Assembly: GCF_021155765.1 (NCBI RefSeq)
Contig: NC_060116.1
Location: 12,958,001-13,022,000 of the forward strand
Direction of reading: 5' to 3'
Length of the DNA: 64,000 nucleotides
DNA from: Diprion similis
Lineage: Eukaryota > Arthropoda > Insecta > Hymenoptera > Diprionidae
A model generated the notes under the pieces. The model did no database searches, had not been told where the DNA came from, and worked only from the letters and a program-made list of their open reading frames with translations. Below are positions 34,301 through 46,178 of the stretch, piece after piece (the stretch's first letter is position 1; every line of letters starts with the position of its first letter). A program made the translations under genes and the position numbers.

Positions 34301-35643
34301 GACGATGATCAGGTGATTAAGGTCCACGACGAGGATGAAGGTTCGCGGGATTCCACTCCCGGTATCCTCAACTATCTGCAAAAAGGAAATTAAAATCTCA
34401 TATGAGTATACTACACAGTGTGAAGAGAACAAGAATGATAATTATAATGATAATTAATGACGTGAGAAACTTAAAACGTTTTTAATGTTGCATAAGCGAT
34501 TCGTTTTCAAATACAAATTCATCGTGACGCAAATATATACTGTGTGAATCGTCGTCTTACGGAATCGATTTTGAATTCATTCAATTACATTATTTATATA
34601 CTATAATATACTCTACATTATAATAGTATAATTGTGTAATAACGTGGGAGTAGAAAACATAACAATCTTTCCGTCCCGTTACGCGTTCTACTATATCTTT
34701 AAAAGTGAACTTGCAGAATGAGGAAGTATGCATACGCGACAGTATACATATACTCACATATCATACCAACATATGTTCCTCGCCGCTCATTACATTAATG
34801 AATGAGCGTATATACTATGTATGTGCGTCGTATTCATTAAATTGCGGGTTTGCTCGTTAGTGCGTCGACGTTATACAGTGTATATATATATATATATATA
34901 TATACATACACACACTATTCGTATATATATTAGTTATTATTATCCGCGGTTCGATTGAATATACAACAATACGAGCACTCCTACATCTGTATTATGTATT
35001 AAACCTACACGACAGGCATATAAACGTCATGCAACGACTATATATGTACGCCTAGAAGTGGTGGCACAGTTCTAGTTACCTGTAATCGGATTAAACGTCA
35101 ACTGACGTGACCCCGCAAGGAGATGCAAAAGCGTACATTATACAATATACATAGACAGACACACACACACACAGCTCTATGCTCTTTTCGATGAATACCA
35201 CATCGTATGTCTACAACTACGTATATAATACATGAGGAGATAGATGCCCGGCTAAAACTTGGCAAGATGGCCGCTGCTACAAGTGGAGAAAAAAAAAAGG
35301 TGCGCACTTAGCTACCCGCTGCTGATTTTTTTTTCATTCCTCATATTTGTTTGTTCTTTGTTTGTTTTTTGTCTTATATATATATATATATATTTCGAAC
35401 GTGCGACGAGTCGAAAGAGATTTTTATACACCCGGGTACGACTAAAAGCTGCGGATCACCTCGCGCTGACTTTTATGTAGCATATAAGTATGTACGTTGT
35501 ACATACATGGAATTCATGTTGGTAGGTACTATGTAGGTAGATATATGTATATAAAAATATTCTCTTTATTTGCAAACGCGTCGTGTATGATTCCTACATA
35601 CCGTACCCACATGGAGTCGAAGTTGCGGAGAAAATAGATAACA

Positions 35644-36158
35644 GAAAATTCCGAACCTCGGGCCAGGAGCAGTGGTTCTCATATCCTGGCTGAAATTCGG
35701 CTCGCACAGTCATTGTCGAATGCAATCTGCGAGGTGGAGGTCAAGACTTGGAAGGATGAATAATATATCGAATGGCCGATATGTCCAAGTTTCAAAAACC
35801 GCGAAAGAAGAATAACGAAAAATGAATTTTATTGTTATAAGTCTTGATTTTTTGTGTTGTAACATGTTTCGAGTATCGATATATAGGCCATTCGAAATAT
35901 TGACCCCCACCCAAATGGCAAATATATACCTAAGCGAATTTTGGGAAGAATTTTACTTTTCCTAATATCTTCTTGCATCCCCAATTCTTTCTAGGTTCGA
36001 CGAAACTCACGGATATCGGGGTTGTTGGAAGAATATTCAACGAAGTATTCAATTTTTCATACGCTCTGCGTGATCGCGTTTATAACGACTGTGCGAATGG
36101 AATTCCAATCAGGACATGAGAACCGTCCGTTTATCCTGACCTAGAGTTCCGAATTTTC
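35644..36158. mobile_element. Fold-back element C
   Basis: A 515-base element with imperfect inverted ends of about 75 bases. The left end reads GAAAATTCCGAACCTCGGG, then CAGTGGTTCTCATATCCTGG and CGCACAGTCATTG. The right end is the inverse, with CGACTGTGCGAA, CAGGACATGAGAACC and GTTCCGAATTTTC. A second inverted pair lies inside (ATCGAATGGCC near 35765 and GGCCATTCGAAA near 35885). CAGTGGTTCTCA resembles hAT-type terminal repeats, but no target duplication is clear. No transposase frame is present. Confidence 0.7.
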
Positions 36159-37417
36159 CACTTCATTAAATCTCTCTATCTATACGAGAAATTTTGTATT
36201 TTTGTTTCGAAAACAATTTTATTATGTACATAATATTAACTCGATGGTTCAAAAAATTTTCTCTTTTAATTCTTCAAACTCTGAAAAAGTGACCTAAAAT
36301 TCTTAAGAATTTCTGTATTCAACTGTTCAATTATTTATAAATATTGATGGTACTTTTAAAAATTCTTAAAAACAATATTTTCTCTTCCATACATTTAAGA
36401 ACGGAGCCCATTTCTTTTGTTTCACTAAATTACATTACATCGCCTATATCTACATATATATGTATAACGAGAAATGCAACAAAATTTTAATCTCGTATAA
36501 TTTAGAGAAAAAAAAGTAAAAAATCCCATCCAAGTGAAAGCTCTCCGAAATAATCTTCCGTATTTTTTGATATTGTAAACAATTTTGTCTTCCTCCTCGA
36601 TCGAATTTGCGATGACAATGTAATCGATATGTAAAGTAACGATAATAATAATTATTATCAAACCACAGGTAAAAGACAATTTTTAATTACAATATTTCAA
36701 CTATTTTCTAATCACCTTACAGCACTAGAATCATACTCGTACCAACAATAATATTATCATCCGAATCGATATCCTGTGTAAAGGAAAAATTACACAAATC
36801 GCCAGTTATAAATAATCATCAACTCGATCAATCGAAGAAAACGAGAAGCCTGAATCGGTAAAACGGTACACCGACTCACCACCGGGTGTCAAATTCAAAT
36901 CGATCCTCCACCATAAGCCACAAGCCATAAGTTATGTACATAGATTGCAAGTCTCAAAACTCATACTAACGCAAGCAAGCACGCATGGCATATACAATAT
37001 ACATATACATATACCAGTAATAATTCTCCGCCTCGAGAAACAGGGGGACAGAGAATAAAGAAGGAAGAAAAAAAAATTAAAAAATTTCAAATATAAGACA
37101 ATGGCGGTCGTGTGCTCGAGGTCCAACAATCCAGACTGAACACCAACATGGGCTTCTGTGTGCATCAGCATTACCCCCTCCCCCCCCCCCCCTCCCCATA
37201 CACAAATAAACCACCAGCAGGTATACAACCAGCATCGTCGTCCGGGAAAACCTGATCCTGGCCCGGATATATGCGTAAAGAATATGCTTTACCTACTTCT
37301 TGTGTAAATTGTCTGATATACCTGGGTGTAGGTGGTGTACCTGGATTTCGAACCGCACGAATGCGGTGAATTTCGTATGAAAAATTTCGATTTCTAGAAT
37401 TGTTTTAACAACTTTCA

Positions 37418-37420
37418 TCA

Positions 37421-37462
<42 letters not shown>
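37418..37462. repeat. (ATT)n microsatellite
   Basis: About 14 uninterrupted trinucleotide units after three TCA units. Confidence 0.9.
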
Positions 37463-37465
<3 letters not shown>

Positions 37466-40400
37466 CTATAATATCGAAATGTTGTTGCATTACAACAATG
37501 GCCACTAATCGTAAGTTAAAAATATATAATTGATGAATCGATCGTAATTATTAGAGTTCAAAAAATAATCGAACACATACATAAAAATTATTTGATTAAT
37601 TGATTATTTAGTTTTTTTTTTGTTTTTTTTTTTTCTTGACGTAGTCTCAATAGCGGAATATTATTTTTGATAATTTATAATTTCGTTAAAAATATTTTTC
37701 AATTTCAGGTATAAAATATATTCAATTTATCTTTCATTTATTGTATCAAATATTTACTTAGTAAATAAGACAATGATAATAATTCATACTTTGATCGCTT
37801 AAATGCTGATGATTGTACTGCGTCGTTCGTGGAAGTAAAGAACAAAAATCGATTGTGAGGAAAAATAATGGGGTTTAAAAAATGATCGATCACAGTCGAT
37901 TGATGGTGAAGAAAATGATCGATTTACTGTTGAAACATCGACAAACCGGTAAAATAATCATTTATCTTCGTTGCGTGTCAGTTTTATGCCTATAGTTATT
38001 TCATTCAAGTTTTTTTTTTACAAGGAATGCATTACCTAACCTTGACTCATATATATTATTACTCTATACGCGAATAAGATGTGAAATCATCATTAATTTT
38101 TGCTCATATATGGGTCAACGAAGTTGATATACCAACCACCATACATATCTATAATATCTTTGATATCATGTACGTACGTACAATAATACAAACTAACTTT
38201 CTAACCAGTTTCAAGAATAGAATAAGAAGAAGAAAAAGTACAAGAAAATGTATAATCAAGTAAAATCTGGCACAAAAGCATCAAGTGGTTATGGGCAACT
38301 ACTTATGCATACTTGATATTATGTATTTATATTTATTCGCTCCGAATATTCGTTTCTCTAACTTGTTTAACGCATACTTAACATCGTGAATTTTACTCTA
38401 CACACTTTACGATCATCTTTTGTGTTATACTTGCAACATAGACCAACTTTCGGAAGAACCGTTATACACATGGGTTTATAATATATATATAATAACAAAT
38501 GAGGTGAATTGCTTAAGTTCCAAGTCATTATCCCATCAAATCACGTGGGTACCGTCAATTTTTTCATCCAAGAGGCGTACATAATGGAGCATTTTATATA
38601 CCTCTATTAGACATAAAAATGAGAAATTCATTTGTTCGGCGGCGGTATTATAAAAATTAAGTGTGAAATTAGATATAAAATATTGTTGTTATTATTATTT
38701 GAAAAGTAAAAGAAAGAAAAATGTATCACGCGTGTATAATTATAATATAATAATTGTTGTTTCTGTTTTTTTTTTTTTTTGTCTGTCTTTTTTATGACAA
38801 ATTATTATAAAACATGAATTTACACGCAAAGGAAAAGTGTGATCGACTCTTTCTACTTTTTTATTTCTTTATCTTCTTACCGAAACAATTATCTCGAGGA
38901 GGAATCAATTGTAATTTCATGAAAAAAAATTAAAGAAAGAGAAGCACAAAAATCGGTTCAGATCGTGATAAGATCACGCAGCATTGAGTTGAGCAGAGAT
39001 ACGAGTGAATTGATCATTTAGGCATATGAAAATGATTAGAAAATCAGGTTATAGAGAAAGTAGTCTTTCTTTTTCTACAAATTCAAGTAATTAACGATAC
39101 ATCGAATGGCCCCCTGCTGTACAGATATATATATTAGGCACACATATATATCCGTTTCACTTGCCTAGCCCTTTATTTGATAAATCAACATCAATAAAAA
39201 ATATAAATTTATACGGAAAGGCCAGCGCGGAAAGCAAAACCGGATTTGAACGAGACTATAATCTAGGCGAGAATCTAGGTATGTATATATATTCGAAATG
39301 TAGGTAATAAAAAAGAAAATTGAATAAATAATTAACAACGATTTTTTCGGAGGCTAATCGTCGTGTATTAATACTTGTGAATATTATTAGGCGAATATCA
39401 CGCGAAGTAAAACTGTTTCCTTCTCCTTATATGCACGTAGATGATGAAAAATATGCAAAACGTGTAAATTTCGTTGCAAAAATCGTTGCGGTAGGTACTT
39501 TAGTCTTTCGGATTCCAGACGAATGATATGACGCATCAAAGGCCCCCCCGATCACTAAAGTACGAAAATAAGACGCATCAGCATCAGCATCAAGCAGCCG
39601 AAGTAAAAGCAAAAGGAGATGATCTCTCGTGCAGTTTAGCCCGCGTCACGTCTTCCGGAGAAAGTCTTTCTATTCTATATATTTAAAATATCTCCACATA
39701 CGTGCAACAATATACGTAGGTAAAAATAAAATAAACATTCTGCAGAATTAATATGTATAATATAATTTAATTGATATCGATGTACCGATAGTTGTAAACC
39801 GAATTTTACCTTACGTTAGCAATGCTTTTTACTCCAACAATAATAACAACGAGCGTAAAGTTTTTAATTAAATGAATTCTTGTATTGTATGTAGTACAGA
39901 TGTATAGTTAAAAAATTAACAAAGGATCTCAAATAACTTTTGAAAGAAGTAGATTTATCGTAAAAAGTTAAGAGACCTTTTTTTTTTGTAGAGATTTTAA
40001 TTCCCTATATAAAAATATGTCTATAAATTTTATTTACAACACGTCGTTAGCTAGTTATGAAAATCAGAACAATCAAAAATTATTTTTTCCATCTTATTCT
40101 TATGGAAAATAAAAAACCGCGATGAGACACCTCTAAATATAAATATTAAGAGTTAAAATCCAATCAATTTTTTTTAATAAGTACAATCTAACGTATACAT
40201 ATTCTGAAAACGAATTAAATCCGAAAAATCGAAGTGAAATATTTTATATTTCTAGTGCGCAAAAATCGTTCGATAAACCAGCACGAATCTCGAAGTGAAT
40301 GAAATGCATCATCCACCAGAGCTTTTCGGCGTCACCCTTGCACGTGCACCCCAAAGCTTAACCACTCAGCTTTCCTCCTCTCCTTTCCTCTCCTCTTTCC

Positions 40401-43400
40401 CTTTCTCTTTAGCTTTATCGCCTAGCAGCCCCCAAAACACTGTTGGTTGCTAAGAAGAAAAGCATTCACGGGGTTCGAGCAGTGAGTCATCGCCTATACG
40501 CACGCAGGCAGGCACGCACGCATTATCACAAATTCATACACATACAAATGGACGGTTTAGGCACGTCACAGTAAATTTCTCTACGTCATACACGCCGAAA
40601 ATACAAGGTAGAATCGCGTGGATGCCGATGGTGCGAACGAAAATATTCGTAAATGATGAGATTAAGGTAAGAATAACTTCCATGAATTAATCGTGCCAAG
40701 ACGAGCGATCTTATAATATAAAAACCCGGGCGAACTGATCGAGAGTTTGAAAAAAAAATATATATATATATACATATATAAAACATGCCAAATATTTTTT
40801 ACTGCACAATTTACTTAGTTGCCAAGTTTCTTTTTGTTTGTTGTCTGTTTCGTGAAAAGCAAGATGAAAAAATAAAATAAAATAATTGTCAAACGAATCG
40901 TCGATCTATAATTTCTCATCAATAGTAAAGATATATTGTTTTTCATTTAAAATCTGATGAAAATTTTTTTTTTTTAATTTGCAGCAGACATTCTGCTAAA
41001 ATAAAAAAAAATGTTCAACATATCTAACAGGAAAAAGAATGGAAAAGAAATTGACAACTTGACAAATGATCCTAGCTCCGATTTAAATCGGTCAATTAAA
41101 CATGTATCAGATTTCAACAGTCGAGTAAATATCATGTGCAACGATGTCTGTATAAACAATACAATGTCGTAGGTATGTACGTACGTACGCACCAGACCGA
41201 GAAGTTATTCTTGCACCGCAGACCGAAGCAGCAGTGCATTATTATTATTATTATTATTATAAAATGGCTGCAGGAAACTGAAGCTCGAAGAAGTTTTAAA
41301 CGTGAGACTATTTTTGCTTTAAGCTTTTCTTCATTCACTCTTTCTCTTTCTTCTTTCTTCTTTCTTGTTTCTTGTTTCTTTGTTGCGTATTTTTTTCATC
41401 TTTATATACATTTATATATATCTTCAAAAGAAGAAAGCGAAGAGAAATTTGCATCGGCTATGAGAAAAAGAGAAAGAAAAAAAAAGAAGCTAAACCGAAT
41501 TTCCTCAAATCATCTGCATCGCGGCGTTATGGTAAATTTTTTTTATAAATTCTGGGTACGAAATTTCCTTGAATCGCATATATATACAAATTTAAATTAC
41601 ACGTGTAGAATGATAAAAGAGGAGAGTACAAATACGCGTATGTACATGAAAAATTAATAATTATTCAAATTTTATATATTATCAAAGCGAAGAAATAAAA
41701 AAAAAAAAAAATGCCGTTAAATTATATTAAAAATGAAGATGAATTTTGCTTTGACATCCGTTTGCCGCAGTAATATACAAATAGATATATACATATATAT
41801 CTATACACTATGTGCATAAGTATGCATGTATATCGTATACATACATATACTCGTATATATAGCACGCATCGAACGGATATAAACGATTTAAATAAAACCC
41901 ATTAACAGTTGACTATATGGAAATAGGTTGCAGGTACTTAACGACCATATAAATTATCCTTGATTAATATACGTGTCATATTGCAAGCAGTATACGTGTA
42001 TGTATGTATATATAAATACACACACACACGCGCACGCAAATACAAAAAAAAATAATCAAAATTTAAAAAAGAAAAAAAAAAAAAAAAGTATCGCGTTCAT
42101 CAATGTTCGAGTGAAAATTTGCAATTTATGGATTACTTTCAATAATTAAAATCAAGAGCGTTACCATTACATAGTTTTACAAACTGCTTACTTGATCTGT
42201 CGAGGGAAAAGTAAAGAGAGGGAAAAAAATAAAATAAACAAAAATGTGGTAAAAAAAAAAAAAAAAAAAAGTTTTTCACCTGCGTACACAGGACACGATT
42301 AGTCAAATACTGCGGGAGACCAATATTATACCCGCCTATGACGCTACACGTAAATTAAATGCGGGTATTATACATGCAATCATACGAACCGGAAATGACG
42401 TAATCTAGGAATTCATATACGTATATATATATATAATGTGTTTCAAACGCAGTTTTTTCATTTTTCTTCATAATTTTGATCGTATGTACTACTATATATA
42501 TAATCACGATTTACAATTTTCTATACATACAATAATCTAATTGTCAGTGTATCAAAAATTCGTACTATACGTACGTACGACGATACTTGTCAGTTGCAGC
42601 AAATTTCCGTATATCATACAATTTTTCTGATCACTCCTGCCGATAGTCAGCAGGATATGAAAAAAGATTAAAAAGAAAGGAGGAAAGAAAGAAAGAAAGA
42701 AAGAAAAATCATTGAACAGAATCGCTTTACATTGTGAATCGACGACTATAATATTCTTTTCTGACGACAGGAAGAACAAAAAAAAAAAGATTTTTTACCG
42801 AGAGAAAATTCATCAGAGAAACCCAACACATGCCGACGGAGATTAGAAAGATAAGCAGATATATATACACTGTATATATGTATACATACGCTTTTCACTG
42901 GGAGGAATAAGATAAGCCTGAAGCTGCTCTGCCGTATACAAACGTAAATATATATATATATAGGTAGACGTGTAGGCTTATGAAACCGGCAAACACGAAC
43001 CAAAGAACCCAAATCCGTAAGAAAGCAAGATTTAGGAGTAAAGAAAAAAAAGGAATAAACAAATAATAATAATAACAACAACAACAATAATGAAGAAAAA
43101 TAATAAGAAACGTGCAGCCCCAGATAAAAGATTCCATCTCCTCAAGTTTTTCACATCAATATTTAAATTAAAATAATAATATTAAATAAAGATCGAACAT
43201 GGATAAAACAAAAAAGCGCCTTGATTAACCACAAATTCACGCGAAGCTATAATAATAAATTAGTACCTACACGCAACGTAGCTCGCTTAAATATTCCAAG
43301 ACTTAAGCCAGACCGTCCCAGATTTCAAGACTTCCGGTTTATCGAAGACAGTAAACTCGCACCAAACATCGTAAAATATCTTTCCCATCGCAAGATGCCT

Positions 43401-43477
43401 ACAGGATGATAGATGAAGTGATGGAAAGAAAAAGAAATGACTATTTATAACTATATTGTTTCACTTGAAGGTTAAAA

Positions 43478-44108
43478 ATATGGGACATTCCACCGCAAAT
43501 TAATAGCTCGTGTACTTCACCCTCTATTATATAGTAATAATTTTTTTTTCCTCTAGTATGATGATTACACCGACCCAAAAAACGTCTTGGAATTTTTTTT
43601 TTTTTCAGATTTTATCAGCAGCCGGTGAAATTTTGACAAAATCAAAAAACCGATTCCGAAAATGCCATTTTTTTAAATCTGATAGAAAAAAATTAACACA
43701 GATCCCACGATTGCATATGTGTTCTGTAAGCAATACACGATAATGGGATCTCTGTTTAATTTTGTTTTTTTGCAAGTTTTTATCTTTTCCAAGTCGGAAT
43801 TGATTTTTTTTTTATCATTTTTTCTATCACCTTATCCAAATGTATCACAGAATCGTGAAAATAATGTGATTTTGCAATCTATTTGTAACACAGAGGCATG
43901 CGAACAAGTAAAAAAGAGAGAGAAAAAAAAACCAATTCCGACATGGAAAAACTAAAATCTTGAAAAAACATCTTATGACCTTGTGGTGTTGAAAAATCAT
44001 GTGTGAGTTTTTTTTTTTTTTGTAAGTACATAAAAAATGATCAGAATCAAAATTTAAGGGGTGAGGTAGTACACATGGGCTGCTAATTTGACGTAGAATG
44101 CCCCATAT
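43478..44108. mobile_element. Fold-back element D
   Basis: A 631-base element. The left end ATATGGGACATTCCACC is mirrored by the right end, whose complement reads ATATGGGGCATTCTACG. The similarity continues inward through CAAATTA and TGTACT for about 50 bases. A nested hairpin near 43700-43765 pairs CACAGATCCCACGATTG with its near complement. Another pair, CCGATTCCGA with TCGGAATTG, lies further in. No coding capacity. Confidence 0.7.
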
Positions 44109-44834
44109 GTATAATAAATGTTCGCACGCGATGCAGTGAGTAATTGTTCCACGAGTTAATGGTCGACTATGATATCGCATTTGTATAACGGATGCTAAGA
44201 AATAATATCGCTGTTAAGGATCAGTCCAATTGTGGCTCACCTCAAAAACCATATTCCTCCTCTCGGCGTCGTACCTAGTTTTTTTTTCTTTCTTTCATTA
44301 TTTCTTTCCTTCCATTTTTCTTTCATCGTTACTTTATACCACGTAGACGACGTGGAATTATCCGACTCTCGCAGAATGAATCACTCTAAAGCTCGCTTTA
44401 AAGGATGACAGAGTGTGAGATACCGGTTAAATCAAATCCGCAGTGCATTGCGGGAAGCACGTGTCAATTCTTGCCGAGTATGCATAAAACGATTTCCTGA
44501 AAGGAGTTTCTCTTCCTCCGCCACTTCGTCGTCGAAAATATTGTAAACTTTTTTTTTTTTTTTTTTTTTCAAAATTGTTCCAGGTTTTCAATAAATCGAA
44601 AGAAACATTTTAATTATCCGAAAGTTGGCAGACAGAAAAGTTTCAAAGTATTTTTTATAAAAAATTGATGTTCAAAAAACTTTGTGTTTATTCGGAAACC
44701 GAAAAGAATCCATTTTTTCGTATTCAACTTCATCATCAATTAATTTGTTTCCTAATAGAAAGAAAAACAGACGTAGATTTAATTGTGCGACTCGAGGTTC
44801 TGCCTTAAAGTGATAAATGGACCTTAGAGTATGC

Positions 44835-45050
44835 GTAAGGTTGAAGTTAGTAAGGTTACTGTACGATGCGTGTTTAGAAAAAATCGTTGCCTTGAATTGT
44901 CTGAAATTCAGCCAATAAAAACCATAACAAAAAGTAAGGATGTTAATATTTTCAAAAATCTAACGCCTTTAAAATAATTCCAAAAATTCTATAACTGACT
45001 CTTATCTTCCTGAAAGAAATTATTAACATCAACGTTACCAACTTCAGAGT
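44835..45050. mobile_element. Short terminal-inverted-repeat element E
   Basis: GTTGAAGTTAGTAAGGTTAC at the left (about 44839) is mirrored by AACGTTACCAACTTCAG at the right (about 45031), enclosing about 170 bases. Part of the left end and interior (AGTAAGGTTA, then TTGAATTGTCTGAAATT) recurs in degenerate form at about 48247-48325, suggesting a dispersed family. Confidence 0.45.
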
Positions 45051-45187
45051 TGTCTTACAGATAAGTGTTCAGTTAAAAACCATGTTCCAAAAACCAAAAA
45101 GTGTTCATATTTTCGAGCCAAAGTTCCTTCGAATTCATAATAAAAAAAATAAGAAAATAATATATCTTTCCATTTCTTTCTTCCCAG

Positions 45188-45271
45188 CCGATATTTCGTT
45201 ACGATGTAACGTGGCCAAGTTCTATCTCGTTAAAAAACTGCAGCCCGCCTTAAACACCAGAATCTCTCCTC
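45188..45271 (+). other. Isolated exon-like segment
   Basis: A strong pyrimidine tract and acceptor (TTCTTTCTTCCCAG) precede 84 bases ending at a GTAAGC donor. One frame is open throughout (DISLRCNVAKFYLVKK onwards) and enters in phase 1. The other two frames are closed. No partner exon was found, so it could be part of a non-coding RNA, an alternative exon, or chance. Confidence 0.25.
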
Positions 45272-45755
45272 GGTAAGCCACTCGCGATGTGTTACAACGT
45301 GACGAGAAGAGAGGAAACGAAACGAAACGAAACGGTCGTATGTTTACGACGTTAGACCGAGCCAAGAAGGAACACGTCCGATGGAGTTGGGTCTCTGTAA
45401 CGAAGAGAAGAAGCATACACACACATGAGTGTGTGGGTGCGAGATCTTGTTAAGCGGTGTGGAATTCACGTATGCATGTACGCATGTACACACAAACACA
45501 GAAAAACACACCTATAAGTCACGATGATCTTGGTTATCCTGGTATCAGTGTGGCTACACCAGCAACTGCCTGCGTCTCATCCTCATCCTCATCCTCTAAC
45601 TATACCTATAGTATAATATAATGTACCACAGATCGTATAAGAAGGGGAGTCACGTTTTCGACCAGGGATTCTCATCTTCGAAAAGCGATTTTATACTTAT
45701 TCAGAGACCGGTGTATGTATACAGTGTATACTGATAAGGAATGAGGGTTATAGGT

Positions 45756-46178
45756 GAGGGTGTCCATTTATATGTGAAAATGTAATTCCCTGATAATTCT
45801 TTGTTTTTCCAGACAAGAATCATTATTTATCCAATTTGTTCTCGTGTGAACAATAAATTAAAAACACAGTAGTCATACGAACAAGAATATTTTATATTTT
45901 ACTAAAGCACAGCTCGTTTCGAGGCGAATTTGTAAGAATTAGCCAAGACGTACAATTTTTTTTAAGAAATCAGGGTTTGGTTCATAACCATTGCCTGAAA
46001 GTTGAGAGAAAAAATTTGTTTATCATCAAATAGCTAAATTTTTATAAACCTAGGATGAAAATTGGTATATTCCCGATACGACATGAAATTCCCTGAGATT
46101 TCCAGCTTTTTTCCAGGGGATATCAAAATCCCTGAAAATTTCCTGATTCCATAATTTTCATGAATACTGGACACCCTC
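45756..46178. mobile_element. MITE-like element, family A copy 2
   Basis: 423 bases from GAGGGTGTCCATTTA to the inverse TGGACACCCTC. It is alignable along its whole length with the copy at 28892-29312, with scattered substitutions and small indels. Here the terminal inverted repeats match perfectly over 11 bases. There is no open frame for a transposase. Confidence 0.78.

Noticed and set aside
36932..37228. - strand frame with a poly-Gly stretch (C-run on the + strand)
   Set aside because: The frame depends on a homopolymer run and continues into T-rich sequence; no splice sites fit.
41136..41657. 173-codon open frame on the + strand
   Set aside because: It is built of low-complexity runs (poly-Ile from an ATT repeat, Ser/Phe and Lys/Arg tracts) with no domain, no conserved-looking block and no splice context.
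43719..44180. Open frames inside fold-back element D
   Set aside because: They read through a non-coding inverted-repeat element and show no transposase motif.
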